Positions 35,656-45,872 are shown, counted from the stretch's first letter. The stretch is DNA of 64,000 nucleotides from Enterobacter cancerogenus (GCA_000773965.1 JRUP01000014.1:62001-126000), one strand, 5' to 3'. Notes: generated by a model from the letters alone, not told the origin. Numbers and translations are program-made.

Positions 35656-36333
35656 CTACACTTCCGTCCAACCGCGCAGCAGGTTGTGATACATATTCAG
35701 CAGGGACAGCAACTCCTCGCTATCGCCATGACGCGCTTTAAGGCTTTGGATATTACGATCCAGTTCGAAGAGCATGGCGCGTTGCTTATCATCACGCACC
35801 ATCGACTGAATCCACAGAAACGATGCCACACGTGCGCCGCGCGTCACCGGTGTAACACAGTGCAGACTACTCGAAGGGTAAAGCACCAGATGTCCGGCAG
35901 GCAATTTCACCTTATGTTGACCATAAGTGTCTTCAATCACCAATTCGCCGCCGTCATAGCTGTCAGGTTCACTGAGAAACAGCGTGGCCGAGAGATCGGT
36001 ACGCATCCACCCGGCAGCACCATTATGTCTCACCGCGCCATCAACGTGAAAACCGTAGGTTTCACCCTGCTCGTAGCGGTTAAACAGCGGTGTAGAAATA
36101 GAGCGCGGCAGTGCAGCAGAAAAGAACAGCGGGTTGTTGTTCAAAGCCTGCATCACTGCTGTTTGCAACCGATCATAAAGCGGCGTACGCGTATCAATCT
36201 GCTGATTATTTTTTACCGTTGCGCCCTGGCTGCCCACCGTGGCGCGTCCGTCAATCCAATCGGCCTGTTGCAGCAGCGAACTGAAATTTGCCACCTCTTC
36301 AGGCGTCAGCACTGCAGGAATGTGATACATCAT
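35656..36333 (-). CDS. ybiX: PKHD-type Fe(II)/2-oxoglutarate hydroxylase YbiX (PiuC)
   Basis: 225 residues (E. coli 225). The facial triad is visible: His96-x-Asp98 (YGFHVDG) and His158 (SSLHCVTPV). The 2-oxoglutarate Arg168 lies in [12 protein letters not shown]. YbiX/PiuC is linked to uptake of catecholate siderophores across many gammaproteobacteria; its substrate is not settled. It follows fiu by 47 bp on the same strand, so it is probably co-transcribed and Fur-repressed, as in E. coli fiu-ybiX. Confidence 0.95.
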   Translation of the reverse strand: MMYHIPAVLTPEEVANFSSLLQQADWIDGRATVGSQGATVKNNQQIDTRTPLYDRLQTAVMQALNNNPLFFSAALPRSISTPLFNRYEQGETYGFHVDGAVRHNGAAGWMRTDLSATLFLSEPDSYDGGELVIEDTYGQHKVKLPAGHLVLYPSSSLHCVTPVTRGARVASFLWIQSMVRDDKQRAMLFELDRNIQSLKARHGDSEELLSLLNMYHNLLRGWTEV

Positions 36334-36380
36334 CGCGGTGTTCTCTCATAAATAGGGGCGCGAACGCCCCACGTTGAATC

Positions 36381-38660
36381 TTAGAAATGTACGTTTGCCG
36401 TTAACAAGAAGGTACGTGGCTCACCCGGATGGTAGCGGTATCCACTCTTATTGATGGAAGCCACATAGTGGGTATCAAAAATATTGTAAGCGTTCAGCTG
36501 CAGATCGAAGTTGTTATTAACCTTGTAGCCCAGCTTCGCATCTGCCACCCAATAACCTTCAGTATGGTCTGGCGTGCCTACCGCGCCATCGCTACCGCGA
36601 CGCAGACTGCCCACGTAACGCGCCCCCGCACCAACAGAAATCGCATCAGTGGCCTGATATTGCGTCCACAAGGTGAAGGCGTGTTTCGGTGTGTAAGCAA
36701 TAGAGGAAGAGCCATCCTGAGCGACGGCTGCGCCCTCTTTCACCGAAGCGTGCTGCTGGGTGTAACCGGCAATCACTTCCCAGTCTGGGGTGATGTTGCC
36801 AGTAGCTGAAAGCTCATAGCCCTCAACGCGTTTCTTACCGGTTTGCGAATAAGTGCCGTCGTCGTTGGCGTCAACTTCATTCTCGATATCGGTACGGAAC
36901 AGTGCAGCATTCAACAGCAGGCGTTTATCCAGCACATGCCACTTGGTTCCCACTTCGCTTGATTTGGCTTTTTGCGGTTTGAAATCAGTGCGGTTAGCAC
37001 TATTGCCGGCGCCACCTGCCGCCAGCGCAAAGCTGCTGCCGCCTGGAGGCTGCTGAGAAATAGCATAGTTGGCGTAAACATTGCCCTGCTCGGTCAAACG
37101 ATAGAGCGCACCCGCTTTCCAGTTCACCAGATTGCCAGACTTGGCCGTATCAACGGTGGTGAGCGGCGTGCCACGTGCGATGCCCGTTGGACACGCCAGC
37201 GCACCGCGCCCGCTGCCGCCACACGCCGTAGCACTGTCATAATCGGTGTGGTAGCTATCAAGACGAATGCCGCCGTTCAGCTCGAAGTTTTTGGTTATAG
37301 CCAGCGTATCGAAGGCATAGATTCCGGTGGTATCGGTCTGACCGTTGGCATTGGCGCCGTTGCGATCCAGCCCACCCACGGAAATGCTACTGATCGGATG
37401 GTAGATGTTAACCGCAGGCGCAGTAATGGCGTTGACACCGTAGTTGGTCTGGTTTTCACGCGTGAATTCCACGCCAGCACTGACATCGTGACCTACTGAA
37501 CCGGTATAGAATTTCGAGGTAATGTTGGTCTGGTTGGTAAGGATGCGGTTACTGACATCTTTCAGGTTTGCGTTGCGCGTCCAGGTCCAGGTGCCAACAT
37601 CATTAGGATTTGGCGTGGTAATGGTGCTGCCCATTACCGCGGTCAGCAGATACTCCTGCTTCACTCGAGACCAGCGCGTGGTGTTGCGAATCGTGGTGCT
37701 GTCGCTAAGATCGTGCTCGAAGCGAATAGTGCCGCTATCGGTGGTGGATTTGTCGAAATCGGAATCGGTGCCGTAATAATTACTGGTCGCCACTTTACCC
37801 GAATGATTAAGTGCAGAGGTGGCTGCAGTCGGTGACGAGTATCCTGGCAGGCCGATGGTTGGAATGCCGCCATCTGGCGTGTTGTTCTGATGCACATGCA
37901 GATAGTTCAGATACAAACGCGTTGACGTATCCAGGCCGAAAGCCAGTGAAGGCGCGACGCCATAGCGCTCATTTTGCACATTATCGCGCGCCGCATCGTG
38001 GGTCTTCTCGCCCATAAGATTGAGGCGAAACGCGCTGTTATCGTTAATGGCCTGGTTATAGTCCAGCGTACCGCGGCGCATCCACGCGCTGCCCACACTT
38101 ACCGATCCATCCAGGCCCGTGTCCAGACGCGGCTGCTTACTGATCATGTTGATCGAACCTGACGGCGCACTGCGACCGTAATCGGTGCCCGAAGGTCCTT
38201 TAATCACTTCAATCTGCTGAGTATTAAAGGTATCGCGTGTCACGCTACCAATATCACGAATGCCGTCGACGTAAATGCTGTTTGAAGTATCCATGCCACG
38301 CATATACACGGCATCACCGGTCGAAGAACTGCCATTTTCCCCGGCGTAGAACGCCCCCACCCCCGGCACATTTTTCAGCGCATCGGTCAGGTTATTGACG
38401 CCTTGATCTTTGATCACCTGATCTGGAATGACCGTCATGGTGCGGGTGGTATCCACCAGCGGACGGGTAAATTTGGGGTCGGCAGAAGTATTAGGCGCAT
38501 ACAGAGAAGGCGTTTGCGCCGTCACCACTAAAGTATCGTCAGATTTTTTGTTGGCATTATCAGCGGCCAGAGCAGCAGCAGGAGAAATACCAATACATAG
38601 CCCGGTGAACAGGGTCAGCGAATTGAAACTGCCAAACGGCAAATTGCGATTGTTATCCAT
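36381..38660 (-). CDS. fiu: Catecholate siderophore TonB-dependent receptor Fiu
   Basis: 759 residues from the ATG at 38660, which restores the MDNNRNLPF start of Fiu (E. coli 760). It has a signal peptide ending near residue 32 (PAAALA), a TonB box (DDTLVVTAQ), the plug domain (TDALKNVPGVGAFYAGENG, GGYR-type EVIKGPSGTDYGRS) and the 22-strand barrel ending in the aromatic FLLTANVHF. Fiu takes up iron complexed with monomeric catechols and linear enterobactin breakdown products and lets in catechol antibiotics. A Fur box lies upstream. An upstream extension of the frame overlaps that promoter and was rejected. Confidence 0.96.
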   Translation of the reverse strand: MDNNRNLPFGSFNSLTLFTGLCIGISPAAALAADNANKKSDDTLVVTAQTPSLYAPNTSADPKFTRPLVDTTRTMTVIPDQVIKDQGVNNLTDALKNVPGVGAFYAGENGSSSTGDAVYMRGMDTSNSIYVDGIRDIGSVTRDTFNTQQIEVIKGPSGTDYGRSAPSGSINMISKQPRLDTGLDGSVSVGSAWMRRGTLDYNQAINDNSAFRLNLMGEKTHDAARDNVQNERYGVAPSLAFGLDTSTRLYLNYLHVHQNNTPDGGIPTIGLPGYSSPTAATSALNHSGKVATSNYYGTDSDFDKSTTDSGTIRFEHDLSDSTTIRNTTRWSRVKQEYLLTAVMGSTITTPNPNDVGTWTWTRNANLKDVSNRILTNQTNITSKFYTGSVGHDVSAGVEFTRENQTNYGVNAITAPAVNIYHPISSISVGGLDRNGANANGQTDTTGIYAFDTLAITKNFELNGGIRLDSYHTDYDSATACGGSGRGALACPTGIARGTPLTTVDTAKSGNLVNWKAGALYRLTEQGNVYANYAISQQPPGGSSFALAAGGAGNSANRTDFKPQKAKSSEVGTKWHVLDKRLLLNAALFRTDIENEVDANDDGTYSQTGKKRVEGYELSATGNITPDWEVIAGYTQQHASVKEGAAVAQDGSSSIAYTPKHAFTLWTQYQATDAISVGAGARYVGSLRRGSDGAVGTPDHTEGYWVADAKLGYKVNNNFDLQLNAYNIFDTHYVASINKSGYRYHPGEPRTFLLTANVHF

Positions 38661-38772
38661 TTTAAAAAGTAAATTTCTTATCGTTATTGACGGGCTTATT
38701 GCATCAAGCAAACCAAAACACTCAAGGTGCCATGATCTCCACTGCCTTGAGATGCAACACCTAAACGATAAC

Positions 38773-38791
38773 GCCAATGGTTATCATTTAC
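38773..38791 (-). promoter_or_regulatory. Fur box upstream of fiu
   Basis: The 19 bases at 38773-38791 agree with the Fur consensus (reverse-complement form GATAATGATTATCATTATC) at 14 positions; the core AATGGTTATCATT is nearly complete. It lies about 115-130 bp before the fiu ATG and predicts iron repression of fiu-ybiX. Confidence 0.7.
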
Positions 38792-38933
38792 TTTTTTATT
38801 CTTGCATGAAGCGCAGCGGCTTGGGAATACATTTCTTTACGGTAGCCTTACATAATTAATACAATCAGTACCAGCAGGAGGGTTGCGTCAGGGTTTGCTC
38901 AAGAAGTCGTCAGGAAGGGCTAATATTCAGGCA

Positions 38934-38966
38934 CAAAAAACCCGCTGGACAGGGCAGCGGGTTTTT
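38934..38966. terminator. Bidirectional terminator
   Basis: AACCCGCTG (38939-38947) pairs with CAGCGGGTT (38955-38963), with an A-run to the left and TTTTT to the right. It follows the small leftward gene at 39022. Confidence 0.75.
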
Positions 38967-39021
38967 AAGTAGCGCGCACAGTTCATTCCAGTAACTGTAT
39001 CGCATAGCGTGATGCAGGCGT

Positions 39022-39189
39022 TCATCGCTCATAGTAGCGATACACCGACGGATGGAATTCAATGCCATAAAGTTGGCTGACCGGAATCAGCAAATCAATA
39101 TGATTGCTAAGATCGAACTCACGCTCTTCAGCGGGTTGTGATGTGGCGTTGATCAGGCGATGGAACCACTGTGACAGCGTCGTTTTCAT
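39022..39189 (-). CDS. 55-residue hypothetical protein
   Basis: A small frame from the ATG at 39189, with GGAGA nine bases upstream: MKTTLSQWFHRLINATSQ, then EFDLSNHIDLLIPVSQLYGI, then an aromatic basic tail (HPSVYRYYER). It may have an amphipathic N-terminal helix. It has its own terminator, which supports a real gene. No known family is recognised. Confidence 0.5.
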   Translation of the reverse strand: MKTTLSQWFHRLINATSQPAEEREFDLSNHIDLLIPVSQLYGIEFHPSVYRYYER

Positions 39190-39324
39190 CGTCAGGTTCT
39201 CCAGTAATGGTTGACCCTGACAGTAAAACCTAACTTGCTTTATAACCAAAACGATTAGATATGCGATGGAATCCCAATTAATGCATATATTGAAGGCCGC
39301 CGTCTGCTACGACGGCCAACTCCG

Positions 39325-40737
39325 TTATGCCCGGCTCTTCGCCAGCATACGACGGTAATTATTGAGCCATTTGCCGCTGGTCAAACGGAACCAGAAGAAC
39401 ACACCGCGCACTGTCCAGTCGAGGAACATACCCAGCCACACCCCGACCACGCCCATACCGAGCATGATCCCCAGCACGTAGCCGGCAACCACGCGCGCAC
39501 CCCACATGCTGAACATCGACACATACATGGTGTATCGCGCATCGCGCGCGCCTTTCAAACCAGCAGGCAGCACCCAGGATGCGGTCCAGATTGGCATAAA
39601 GGCCGCATTGAGCCAGATGAGATGTTTGGTGACTTCAATAACTTCAGGATCGCGGGTGTAGAATTTAGCCAGCGTGCCCGCCAGTGGTACGGTGATCAAG
39701 GCCAGTGTGCACAGCCCAATCATCGCCAGCCAGAACACATGTTTAATCTGCCTTTCCGCCTGCATCACCTGATTTTTACCCAGCCGCTTACCGGTAATGA
39801 TGGTGGAAGCCGAACCGAGGGCGTTGCCCGGAAGGTTAATTAACGTGGCAATGGAGAAGGCGATAAAGTTACCGGCGATTTCATTGGTGCCCATGCCTGC
39901 CACAAAGATCTGCGTCAGCAATTTACCGCCGTTAAACAGCACTGACTCAATACTGGCCGGCACCCCGATCCCCAGCACTTCCATCAGGATGTTGCGATCC
40001 CAGCGACGGAAATAGCTGGCGATGCTGATTCTTAACGCCGGCGTAATGCCACGATACAGCACATAAATGGCCGCCGCCGCGCCGATATAGCGTGAGATGG
40101 TTAATCCTAACCCGGCCCCAACGAAGCCCATCCCTTCCCACCCCATCGCACCATAAATCAGTACGCTACTGATCACGATGTTAAGGATGTTCATGCCGCC
40201 ATTAATCAGCATCGGAATTTTAGTGTTTCCCGCTCCGCGCAGAGAGCCGCTACCGATCAGGGCGATCGCCGCGGCTGGATAGCTCCACGCCGAGGTTTGC
40301 AGGTAGCTCAGCGCCAGTTCCTTCACCTTGGGTTCCGCGCTGCCCGCGATGACATCGATAATCAGATGTCCCCAGATCTCAATCACGATCACCAGCACGA
40401 ATGCCAGCACCGTCATCAAGCCCAGCGACTGCCGCGTAGCTGCGCGCGCGCGTTTGCCGTTGCGCTTGGCGAGGCTAAAGGCCACCACCACCGTGGTGCC
40501 GAGATCAATCGCCGCAAAGAAGGAGATAATCACCATGTTGAAGCTGTCGGCCAGACCGACGCCCGCCATCGCCTCTTTCCCCAGCCAGCTCACGAGGAAA
40601 GTACTCAGGACGCCCATCAGCATCACGCACAGGTTTTCAATAAAGATGGGCACGGCTAATGGGGTAATTTCACGCCACAACAGCGTGCGATAAGAGCGAC
40701 GTTTCGGATACCACGCCGTATTTCTGACCGCCCGCAT
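39325..40737 (-). CDS. yeeO: MATE-family efflux transporter (YeeO-like)
   Basis: 470 residues from the ATG at 40737, twelve predicted transmembrane helices in two six-helix halves (PLAVPIFIENLCVMLMGVLS in the first, GVPASIESVLFNGGKLLTQI opening the second). This is the MATE fold, and the sequence resembles enterobacterial YeeO, which exports flavins and drugs. The coupling ion and substrate are not evident. An in-frame TTG 24 bases upstream is an alternative start. It is a single leftward gene between a small gene and the liv operon. Confidence 0.82.
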   Translation of the reverse strand: MRAVRNTAWYPKRRSYRTLLWREITPLAVPIFIENLCVMLMGVLSTFLVSWLGKEAMAGVGLADSFNMVIISFFAAIDLGTTVVVAFSLAKRNGKRARAATRQSLGLMTVLAFVLVIVIEIWGHLIIDVIAGSAEPKVKELALSYLQTSAWSYPAAAIALIGSGSLRGAGNTKIPMLINGGMNILNIVISSVLIYGAMGWEGMGFVGAGLGLTISRYIGAAAAIYVLYRGITPALRISIASYFRRWDRNILMEVLGIGVPASIESVLFNGGKLLTQIFVAGMGTNEIAGNFIAFSIATLINLPGNALGSASTIITGKRLGKNQVMQAERQIKHVFWLAMIGLCTLALITVPLAGTLAKFYTRDPEVIEVTKHLIWLNAAFMPIWTASWVLPAGLKGARDARYTMYVSMFSMWGARVVAGYVLGIMLGMGVVGVWLGMFLDWTVRGVFFWFRLTSGKWLNNYRRMLAKSRA

Positions 40738-40857
40738 CACTGCTACGCCAGGATTTTGCAAGGGAGTACCAAATCACTTTGGAGAGGAAGAAGAGTAATA
40801 ATGATGATAGGCCACTGAGAAATATGCAAAGTGTTTCCCATCACCATTTAATCATTA

Positions 40858-41607
40858 TTACAAACTTTTTGTCGCCACCACCGCAGGATCCGCTGCACCA
40901 CCGAGATAAGCGCTGCGCACCTCATCGTTATTTAGGAGTTCTTCCCCACTGCCGCTCAGTTTGATCTCGCCGTTGACCATCACATAACCGCGATCGGCCA
41001 GTCGCAGCGCATGACGGGCATTTTGTTCTACCAGGAACAGCGTCATGCCCTGCTGGGTCAATTCACGCAGGATGCTGAAAATTTGCTTCACCACAATCGG
41101 CGCCAGCCCGAGACTCGGTTCGTCCAGCAGCAGCAGTTTTGGGCGACTCATCAGCGCCCGCGCAATGGCCAGCATCTGCTGCTCGCCACCGGAGAGCGTC
41201 ATCGCACGCTGTTTGCGGCGTTCGAGCAGACGTGGGAACAGCTGGTACATCCGCTCCTTGTCCTCTTTCACAAAGCGGTCACCCACGGCAATTGTGCCCA
41301 TCAGCAGGTTCTCCTCCACTGTCATATCGGGAAAAATGCGGCGGCCTTCGGGCGCTTGTGCAATACCGCTGGCGGCGATGAAATGGGTGCTGCGATGGCT
41401 GATGGACTCGCCACGTAAGCGAATGTTACCACTGGCAATGCGCGGCTGGCCAAAAATCGACATTAGCAGCGTAGATTTTCCCGCGCCGTTAGCACCGATC
41501 AGCGCCACCGTTTCCCCCTGGTTCACCGTCAGGGAAACCTGCCTGAGCGCCTGAACCGGACCATAAAACACGTCCACCTGTTCAAAACTCAACATCGGTT
41601 CAGTCAT
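40858..41607 (-). CDS. livF: Branched-chain amino acid ABC transporter ATPase LivF
   Basis: 249 residues from the ATG at 41607 with GAGGAG upstream. Walker A is GANGAGKST, the LivF-type PEGRRIFPDMTVEENL follows, then signature LSGGEQQM and Walker B LLLLDEPSLGLAP. It pairs with LivG to power import. The start overlaps the livG stop by 8 bp. Last gene of livKHMGF. Confidence 0.94.
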   Translation of the reverse strand: MTEPMLSFEQVDVFYGPVQALRQVSLTVNQGETVALIGANGAGKSTLLMSIFGQPRIASGNIRLRGESISHRSTHFIAASGIAQAPEGRRIFPDMTVEENLLMGTIAVGDRFVKEDKERMYQLFPRLLERRKQRAMTLSGGEQQMLAIARALMSRPKLLLLDEPSLGLAPIVVKQIFSILRELTQQGMTLFLVEQNARHALRLADRGYVMVNGEIKLSGSGEELLNNDEVRSAYLGGAADPAVVATKSL

Positions 41608-42475
41608 GGTCGCTCTCCTCATCTGCGCCGAGATAGGCGGCGATAACGTTGGGATCGTGGCGAATTTGCTGCGGCGTCCCCTGTGCAATGACATCGCCAT
41701 GATCCAGTACCACGATATGATCGGAAATGCGCATCACCATCGGCATGTCGTGTTCAATCAACAGCACGCTGATACGGTGGTCGGCGCGTAAACGATGCAA
41801 TATCTGACTCAGCGCATCGGTTTCAACGGGATTGAGTCCCGCTGCAGGCTCATCCAGACAAATCAGTTCCGGTCGTGTGCACATGGCACGCGCAATCTCC
41901 AGTCGGCGCTGCTGACCATACGAGAGCGTGCCAGCCAATCGATTAGCGCTGGAGACCAAATCCACATTTTCCAGCCAGTAGAACGCGCGGTCTAGCGCGC
42001 GGTTTTCCGCTTCGCGATAACCACGGGTATTCAATACGCCGGCCAGCAGTTGACGATTGACCTGCATGTGCTGCGCCACCAGCAGGTTCTCAACCACCGA
42101 CATCTCGCGGAACAAGCGGATATTCTGGAAGGTACGCGCCAGCCCAGCACGGTTAACCAGGTGCGCGCCGCCAAACATTTTGTACCACACGCGCGAACCC
42201 AGCCGTGCCGGATGAAGCCAGTCCTGCGGATGAATTTTTTGCCCCAGCACCTGGATCACATCGGTACTGCGCTGTTGGGCATTGAGTATGATGCGCCCGC
42301 CGGTGGCGCGATAAAACCCGGTCAGGCAGTTGAACACCGTGGTTTTTCCCGCCCCGTTAGGGCCGATTAATGAGGTAACCGAACCGCGCGCCACAGAAAG
42401 GCTGACATCGTTCAGGGCTTTGATGCCACCGAAGCGCATCATTAAATGCTCAACTTGTAGAATGGCATCACTCAT
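41600..42475 (-). CDS. livG: Branched-chain amino acid ABC transporter ATPase LivG
   Basis: 291 residues from the ATG at 42475, preceded by GGAG. Walker A is GPNGAGKTT, then LARTFQNIRLFREMSVVENL, LSYGQQRRLEIARAM and Walker B LICLDEPAAGLNP. It is longer than many ABC ATPases because of the LivG insert around residues 65-100, as in E. coli (255) but somewhat extended. It overlaps livM by 8 bp. Confidence 0.94.
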   Translation of the reverse strand: MSDAILQVEHLMMRFGGIKALNDVSLSVARGSVTSLIGPNGAGKTTVFNCLTGFYRATGGRIILNAQQRSTDVIQVLGQKIHPQDWLHPARLGSRVWYKMFGGAHLVNRAGLARTFQNIRLFREMSVVENLLVAQHMQVNRQLLAGVLNTRGYREAENRALDRAFYWLENVDLVSSANRLAGTLSYGQQRRLEIARAMCTRPELICLDEPAAGLNPVETDALSQILHRLRADHRISVLLIEHDMPMVMRISDHIVVLDHGDVIAQGTPQQIRHDPNVIAAYLGADEESDHD

Positions 42476-43751
42476 GGCGCACTCCTTTCCGCAGCGGAAC
42501 ACCCACACGTGCAGTACGAACCAATCCGCGTGGTCGCCAAATCATCATTAACACCATCAGCATGCCAAACAGCAGCACACGATATTCGGCAAAACTTCGC
42601 AGCAGTTCAGGCGCGACCGTCAGTACAAAAGCGGCAAGCACCACGCCCAGTGTCGAGCCCATTCCCCCCAGAACCACAATCGCCAGGATTAACGCCGATT
42701 CGAAGAAAGTAAAGGAAGTTGGATTCACGAACCCCTGATAGCTGGCGAAAAACACCCCGGCAATCCCGGCCGTCGAGGCACCCAACATAAAGGCGGAGAG
42801 TTTGACCAGTACATGATTAAGCCCCATGGCGCGGCAGGCAATTTCATCTTCCCGCAATGCTTCCCAGGCGCGGCCAATGGGCATGCGCGTTAACCGATGC
42901 TTGATTAACAGCACCAGCAGCACCACGAGTACCAGCACCACATAGATGAAGATGAATTTCATATTCGGGTTGTAATTGAGATGCAGAAACTCGTGATAAG
43001 GCACGCCCCCGTCTCGCGCCCGGCGAGCAAATTCGAGGCCGAAAAATGTTGGAGAAGGCACCGATACGCCATTGGGTCCACCGGTAAACGACAACCAGTT
43101 GGTTAAGACCAGACGGATGATTTCACCAAAGCCGAGGGTCACAATCGCCAGATAGTCACCATGCATGCGCAACACCGGAAACCCCAGCAGCGCTCCGGCA
43201 AAGGCCGCCATTAATGCCGCGATCGGCAACATACTCCAGAATCCCAGGCCGAGGTACTCGTAGCCCAGTGCCAGGCCATAAGCGCCGATGGCATAAAATG
43301 CGACATAACCCAAATCAAGTAATCCGGCCAACCCCACCACAATATTGAGCCCTAGCCCTAGCAGCACATAAATCAGCCCCAGAATGGCCACGGTTAACAG
43401 GTATTTACTCGATAGAAATGGAAAGGCAAATGCAGCAATCAATAACAGCGGCAATATCCAGCGCATCCGCGAGCGATAACCCGGTTCGCGGACATATACG
43501 CCATCGTCATTGCCTTCAAACTTGCGTGTAAAGCGTTGTCCATAGGACGTACTGGTGAACAGGCTGAGCATTAAGCGCCCTGCCATCACCAATCCCACTA
43601 ACAGCGCCACACGTTGCGGCGACAGTGTGAAGCTGTAACCCTCCAGCACCACGCCCACGATCGGGCCAAACACCACCAGCGCAATCACTCCCGCCAGCAG
43701 TGTGTCGAGCAATGCTTCACGCACGCCCGCTTTTTGCGTCATTGCATTCAT
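42468..43751 (-). CDS. livM: Branched-chain amino acid ABC transporter permease LivM
   Basis: 427 residues (E. coli 425) with about ten transmembrane helices. The family core is present (GLNIVVGLAGLLDLGYVAFY, RMHGDYLAIVTLGFGEIIRL, GRAWEALREDEIACRAMGLN, which is the coupling-helix region). An N-terminal part of about 100 residues precedes the shared permease fold. It forms a heterodimer with LivH. GAGGA precedes the ATG. Confidence 0.95.
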   Translation of the reverse strand: MNAMTQKAGVREALLDTLLAGVIALVVFGPIVGVVLEGYSFTLSPQRVALLVGLVMAGRLMLSLFTSTSYGQRFTRKFEGNDDGVYVREPGYRSRMRWILPLLLIAAFAFPFLSSKYLLTVAILGLIYVLLGLGLNIVVGLAGLLDLGYVAFYAIGAYGLALGYEYLGLGFWSMLPIAALMAAFAGALLGFPVLRMHGDYLAIVTLGFGEIIRLVLTNWLSFTGGPNGVSVPSPTFFGLEFARRARDGGVPYHEFLHLNYNPNMKFIFIYVVLVLVVLLVLLIKHRLTRMPIGRAWEALREDEIACRAMGLNHVLVKLSAFMLGASTAGIAGVFFASYQGFVNPTSFTFFESALILAIVVLGGMGSTLGVVLAAFVLTVAPELLRSFAEYRVLLFGMLMVLMMIWRPRGLVRTARVGVPLRKGVRHE

Positions 43752-43761
43752 CGTGGCTTCC

Positions 43762-44676
43762 TCACACTTTTGCGACCAGCGGACGACCCAGCAGTCCCTG
43801 CGGACGGAAGATTAAAATCACCACCAGCAGCGAAAACGAGAACACATCTTTGTAGTCAGAGTTAACCAGCCCCGCAAACTGCGCTTCCGCTACCCCAAGC
43901 AACAGTCCACCGAGCATGGCACCGGGTAGAGAACCGATACCGCCCAGTACTGCCGCCGTAAAGGCTTTGATACCAATGATGAATCCCGCATAAAAATCAA
44001 ACGTGCCGTAGTTCATGGTCACCAGCACGCCCGCCAGTCCGGCCATGGCTGCGCCGATGACAAACACCAGCGAAATCACGCGGTCAGTATTGATGCCGAG
44101 AATCGATGCCATGCGCCGATCCTGCTGAACGGCACGGCAGATGCGGCCAAGTTTGGTGTACTGAATGATCCAGGTGAGCAGCGCCATGCCACAGAACGAG
44201 GCAATCAGAATAAAGACTTTGGTCCAGGTGATTTGCACAATGCCGCCATCCACTTCCATGCGCAGCACCCCCGTCAGCAGCGTCGGGATGCCCTGCTGGT
44301 TGGGCCCCTGGCTAAGCTGCACGTAGTTTTGCAGAATCAGCGACATGCCGATGGCGGAAATCAACGGTGCAAGGCGTGTCGAGTTACGCAGGGGTCGATA
44401 AGCAATACGTTCGATGGCCCAGCCATAAGCCGCCGTGACAATAATAGTGAACAGCAAGGTGCCAAAAATCAGCAACGGGAAGGAGTGAATACCGAAGAAG
44501 CTCAGGAGTGCTAAGCCTATCGCGCACAAATAGGCGGAGACCATATAGACCTCGCCATGCGCAAAGTTGATCATGCCGATAATGCCGTAAACCATGGTGT
44601 AACCGATGGCGATCAACCCATACACCGCGCCCAGCGTCAGGCCGTTAATCAACTGCTGTAAGAAAAAGGCGTCCAT
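43762..44676 (-). CDS. livH: Branched-chain amino acid ABC transporter permease LivH
   Basis: 304 residues from the ATG at 44676, giving the typical MDAFFLQQLINGLTLGAVYG start. About eight membrane helices; GYTMVYGIIGMINFAHGEVY and CRAVQQDRRMASILGINTD are LivH signatures, and AVLGGIGSLPGAMLGGLLLG closes the core. An 80-bp gap with a GC-rich hairpin separates it from the binding-protein gene. Confidence 0.95.
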   Translation of the reverse strand: MDAFFLQQLINGLTLGAVYGLIAIGYTMVYGIIGMINFAHGEVYMVSAYLCAIGLALLSFFGIHSFPLLIFGTLLFTIIVTAAYGWAIERIAYRPLRNSTRLAPLISAIGMSLILQNYVQLSQGPNQQGIPTLLTGVLRMEVDGGIVQITWTKVFILIASFCGMALLTWIIQYTKLGRICRAVQQDRRMASILGINTDRVISLVFVIGAAMAGLAGVLVTMNYGTFDFYAGFIIGIKAFTAAVLGGIGSLPGAMLGGLLLGVAEAQFAGLVNSDYKDVFSFSLLVVILIFRPQGLLGRPLVAKV

Positions 44677-44727
44677 AAATCCATCCCGCGCGTAAAGGGA
44701 GCGCACACATCGCGCCCAATGGCGAAA

Positions 44728-44746
44728 GGCCCCGCGATGCGGGGCC
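44728..44746 (-). terminator. Attenuating hairpin between livK and livH
   Basis: GGCCCCGC-GAT-GCGGGGCC is an 8-bp GC stem followed on the minus strand by only TTTC. A partial terminator or RNA-stabilising element here would give more binding protein than permease, as is common for ABC importers. Confidence 0.6.
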
Positions 44747-44756
44747 ACGTGTCGAA

Positions 44757-45872
44757 TTACAGTTGGTGATACTTGCCTTTGTCATCCCACTGATAAACCA
44801 CATAATCCGAGACTTTCAAATCGCCTTTGCCATCCCAGGCTTTTTTACCCATCACGGTATCGACGCTGTTGGCTTTTAACCAGTCACTGGCTTTCGCATT
44901 GTCTTTACCGGCCGCTTTGTAAGCCGCCGCAATGGCCTGTACAGAGGCGTAAGCGTACAGGGTGTAACCTTCCGGCTCGAAGCCGCTGGCGCGGAACTTC
45001 TCAATCACCGCTTTGCCATCCGGAATGGTACGCGGGTCATTACCGAAGGTCATGTAAACCCCTTTGGTGTATTGAGGGCCACCTGCCGCCGTCACCATCT
45101 CTTCCGTCACAATGCAGTCTCCGGAGAAGAAGGCTGCATTCACACCCTGCTCACGCATTTGACGCACCAGCGGACCGGCTTCTGGATGACAACCACCGAA
45201 ATAGACCACGTCGGGTTTCACCGCACCGATTTTGGTGACCAGCGCATTGAAGTCTTTCTCACCGCGTGAGAGCCCTTCATACAGCACCTCTTTCACGCCA
45301 CGTTTTTCCAGCGCAGCTTTGGTGGCATCGGCCAGCCCCTGACCGTAAGTGTCTTTGTCATGGATTACCGCCACCTTTTTCGCTTTCAGTTTGTCGATAA
45401 TGAAGTCTGCGGCAATCGCGCCTTGCTGATCGTCACGGCCACACATGCGGAACATGGTTTTCATGCCGCGCTCGGTGATTTGCGGGTTGGTGGATCCGGG
45501 GGTGATCGCCAACACGCCCGCTTCGTCATACACCTCTGACGCGGGCATGGTGGAGGAGGAACAGAAGTGACCCACCACCGCCATCACTTTGTCCTGATCG
45601 ACGAGTCGGTTTGCTACTGATACCGCCTGTTTGGGTTCGCAGGCATCATCGCCCTGCACCAGCACAATTTTTTCGCCGTTAATACCGCCAGCGGCATTGA
45701 TATCATCGGCAGCCTGACTAGCGCCCTTCCAGTATTGCGCCCCGTAGGTCGCATTTGGACCAGAGAACGGGCCTGCCACACCAATCTTGATATCCGCCTG
45801 AGCGTAAAATGCCATGCTCAGACAACCTGCAAGTACCACCTTCACTGGGTGTTTCATGAATTTCAAAGACAT
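44757..45872 (-). CDS. livK: Branched-chain amino acid-binding periplasmic protein
   Basis: 371 residues from the ATG at 45872 (GAGGA upstream) with a signal peptide cleaved after AQA at about residue 27 (mature start DIKIGVAGPFSG). Features of the Leu/Ile/Val-binding fold are DDACEPKQAVSVANRLVDQ, VVGHFCSSSTMPAS and VIHDKDTYGQGLADATK. The mature protein has an N-terminal Cys pair typical of LivJ/K. It is fairly divergent from E. coli LivK, so ligand range may differ. First gene of the liv operon, divergent from amn. Confidence 0.92.
   Translation of the reverse strand: MSLKFMKHPVKVVLAGCLSMAFYAQADIKIGVAGPFSGPNATYGAQYWKGASQAADDINAAGGINGEKIVLVQGDDACEPKQAVSVANRLVDQDKVMAVVGHFCSSSTMPASEVYDEAGVLAITPGSTNPQITERGMKTMFRMCGRDDQQGAIAADFIIDKLKAKKVAVIHDKDTYGQGLADATKAALEKRGVKEVLYEGLSRGEKDFNALVTKIGAVKPDVVYFGGCHPEAGPLVRQMREQGVNAAFFSGDCIVTEEMVTAAGGPQYTKGVYMTFGNDPRTIPDGKAVIEKFRASGFEPEGYTLYAYASVQAIAAAYKAAGKDNAKASDWLKANSVDTVMGKKAWDGKGDLKVSDYVVYQWDDKGKYHQL

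Noticed and set aside
35656..36351. A 221-codon rightward frame over ybiX
   Set aside because: It is antisense to ybiX, which has the full facial triad and the fiu operon context.
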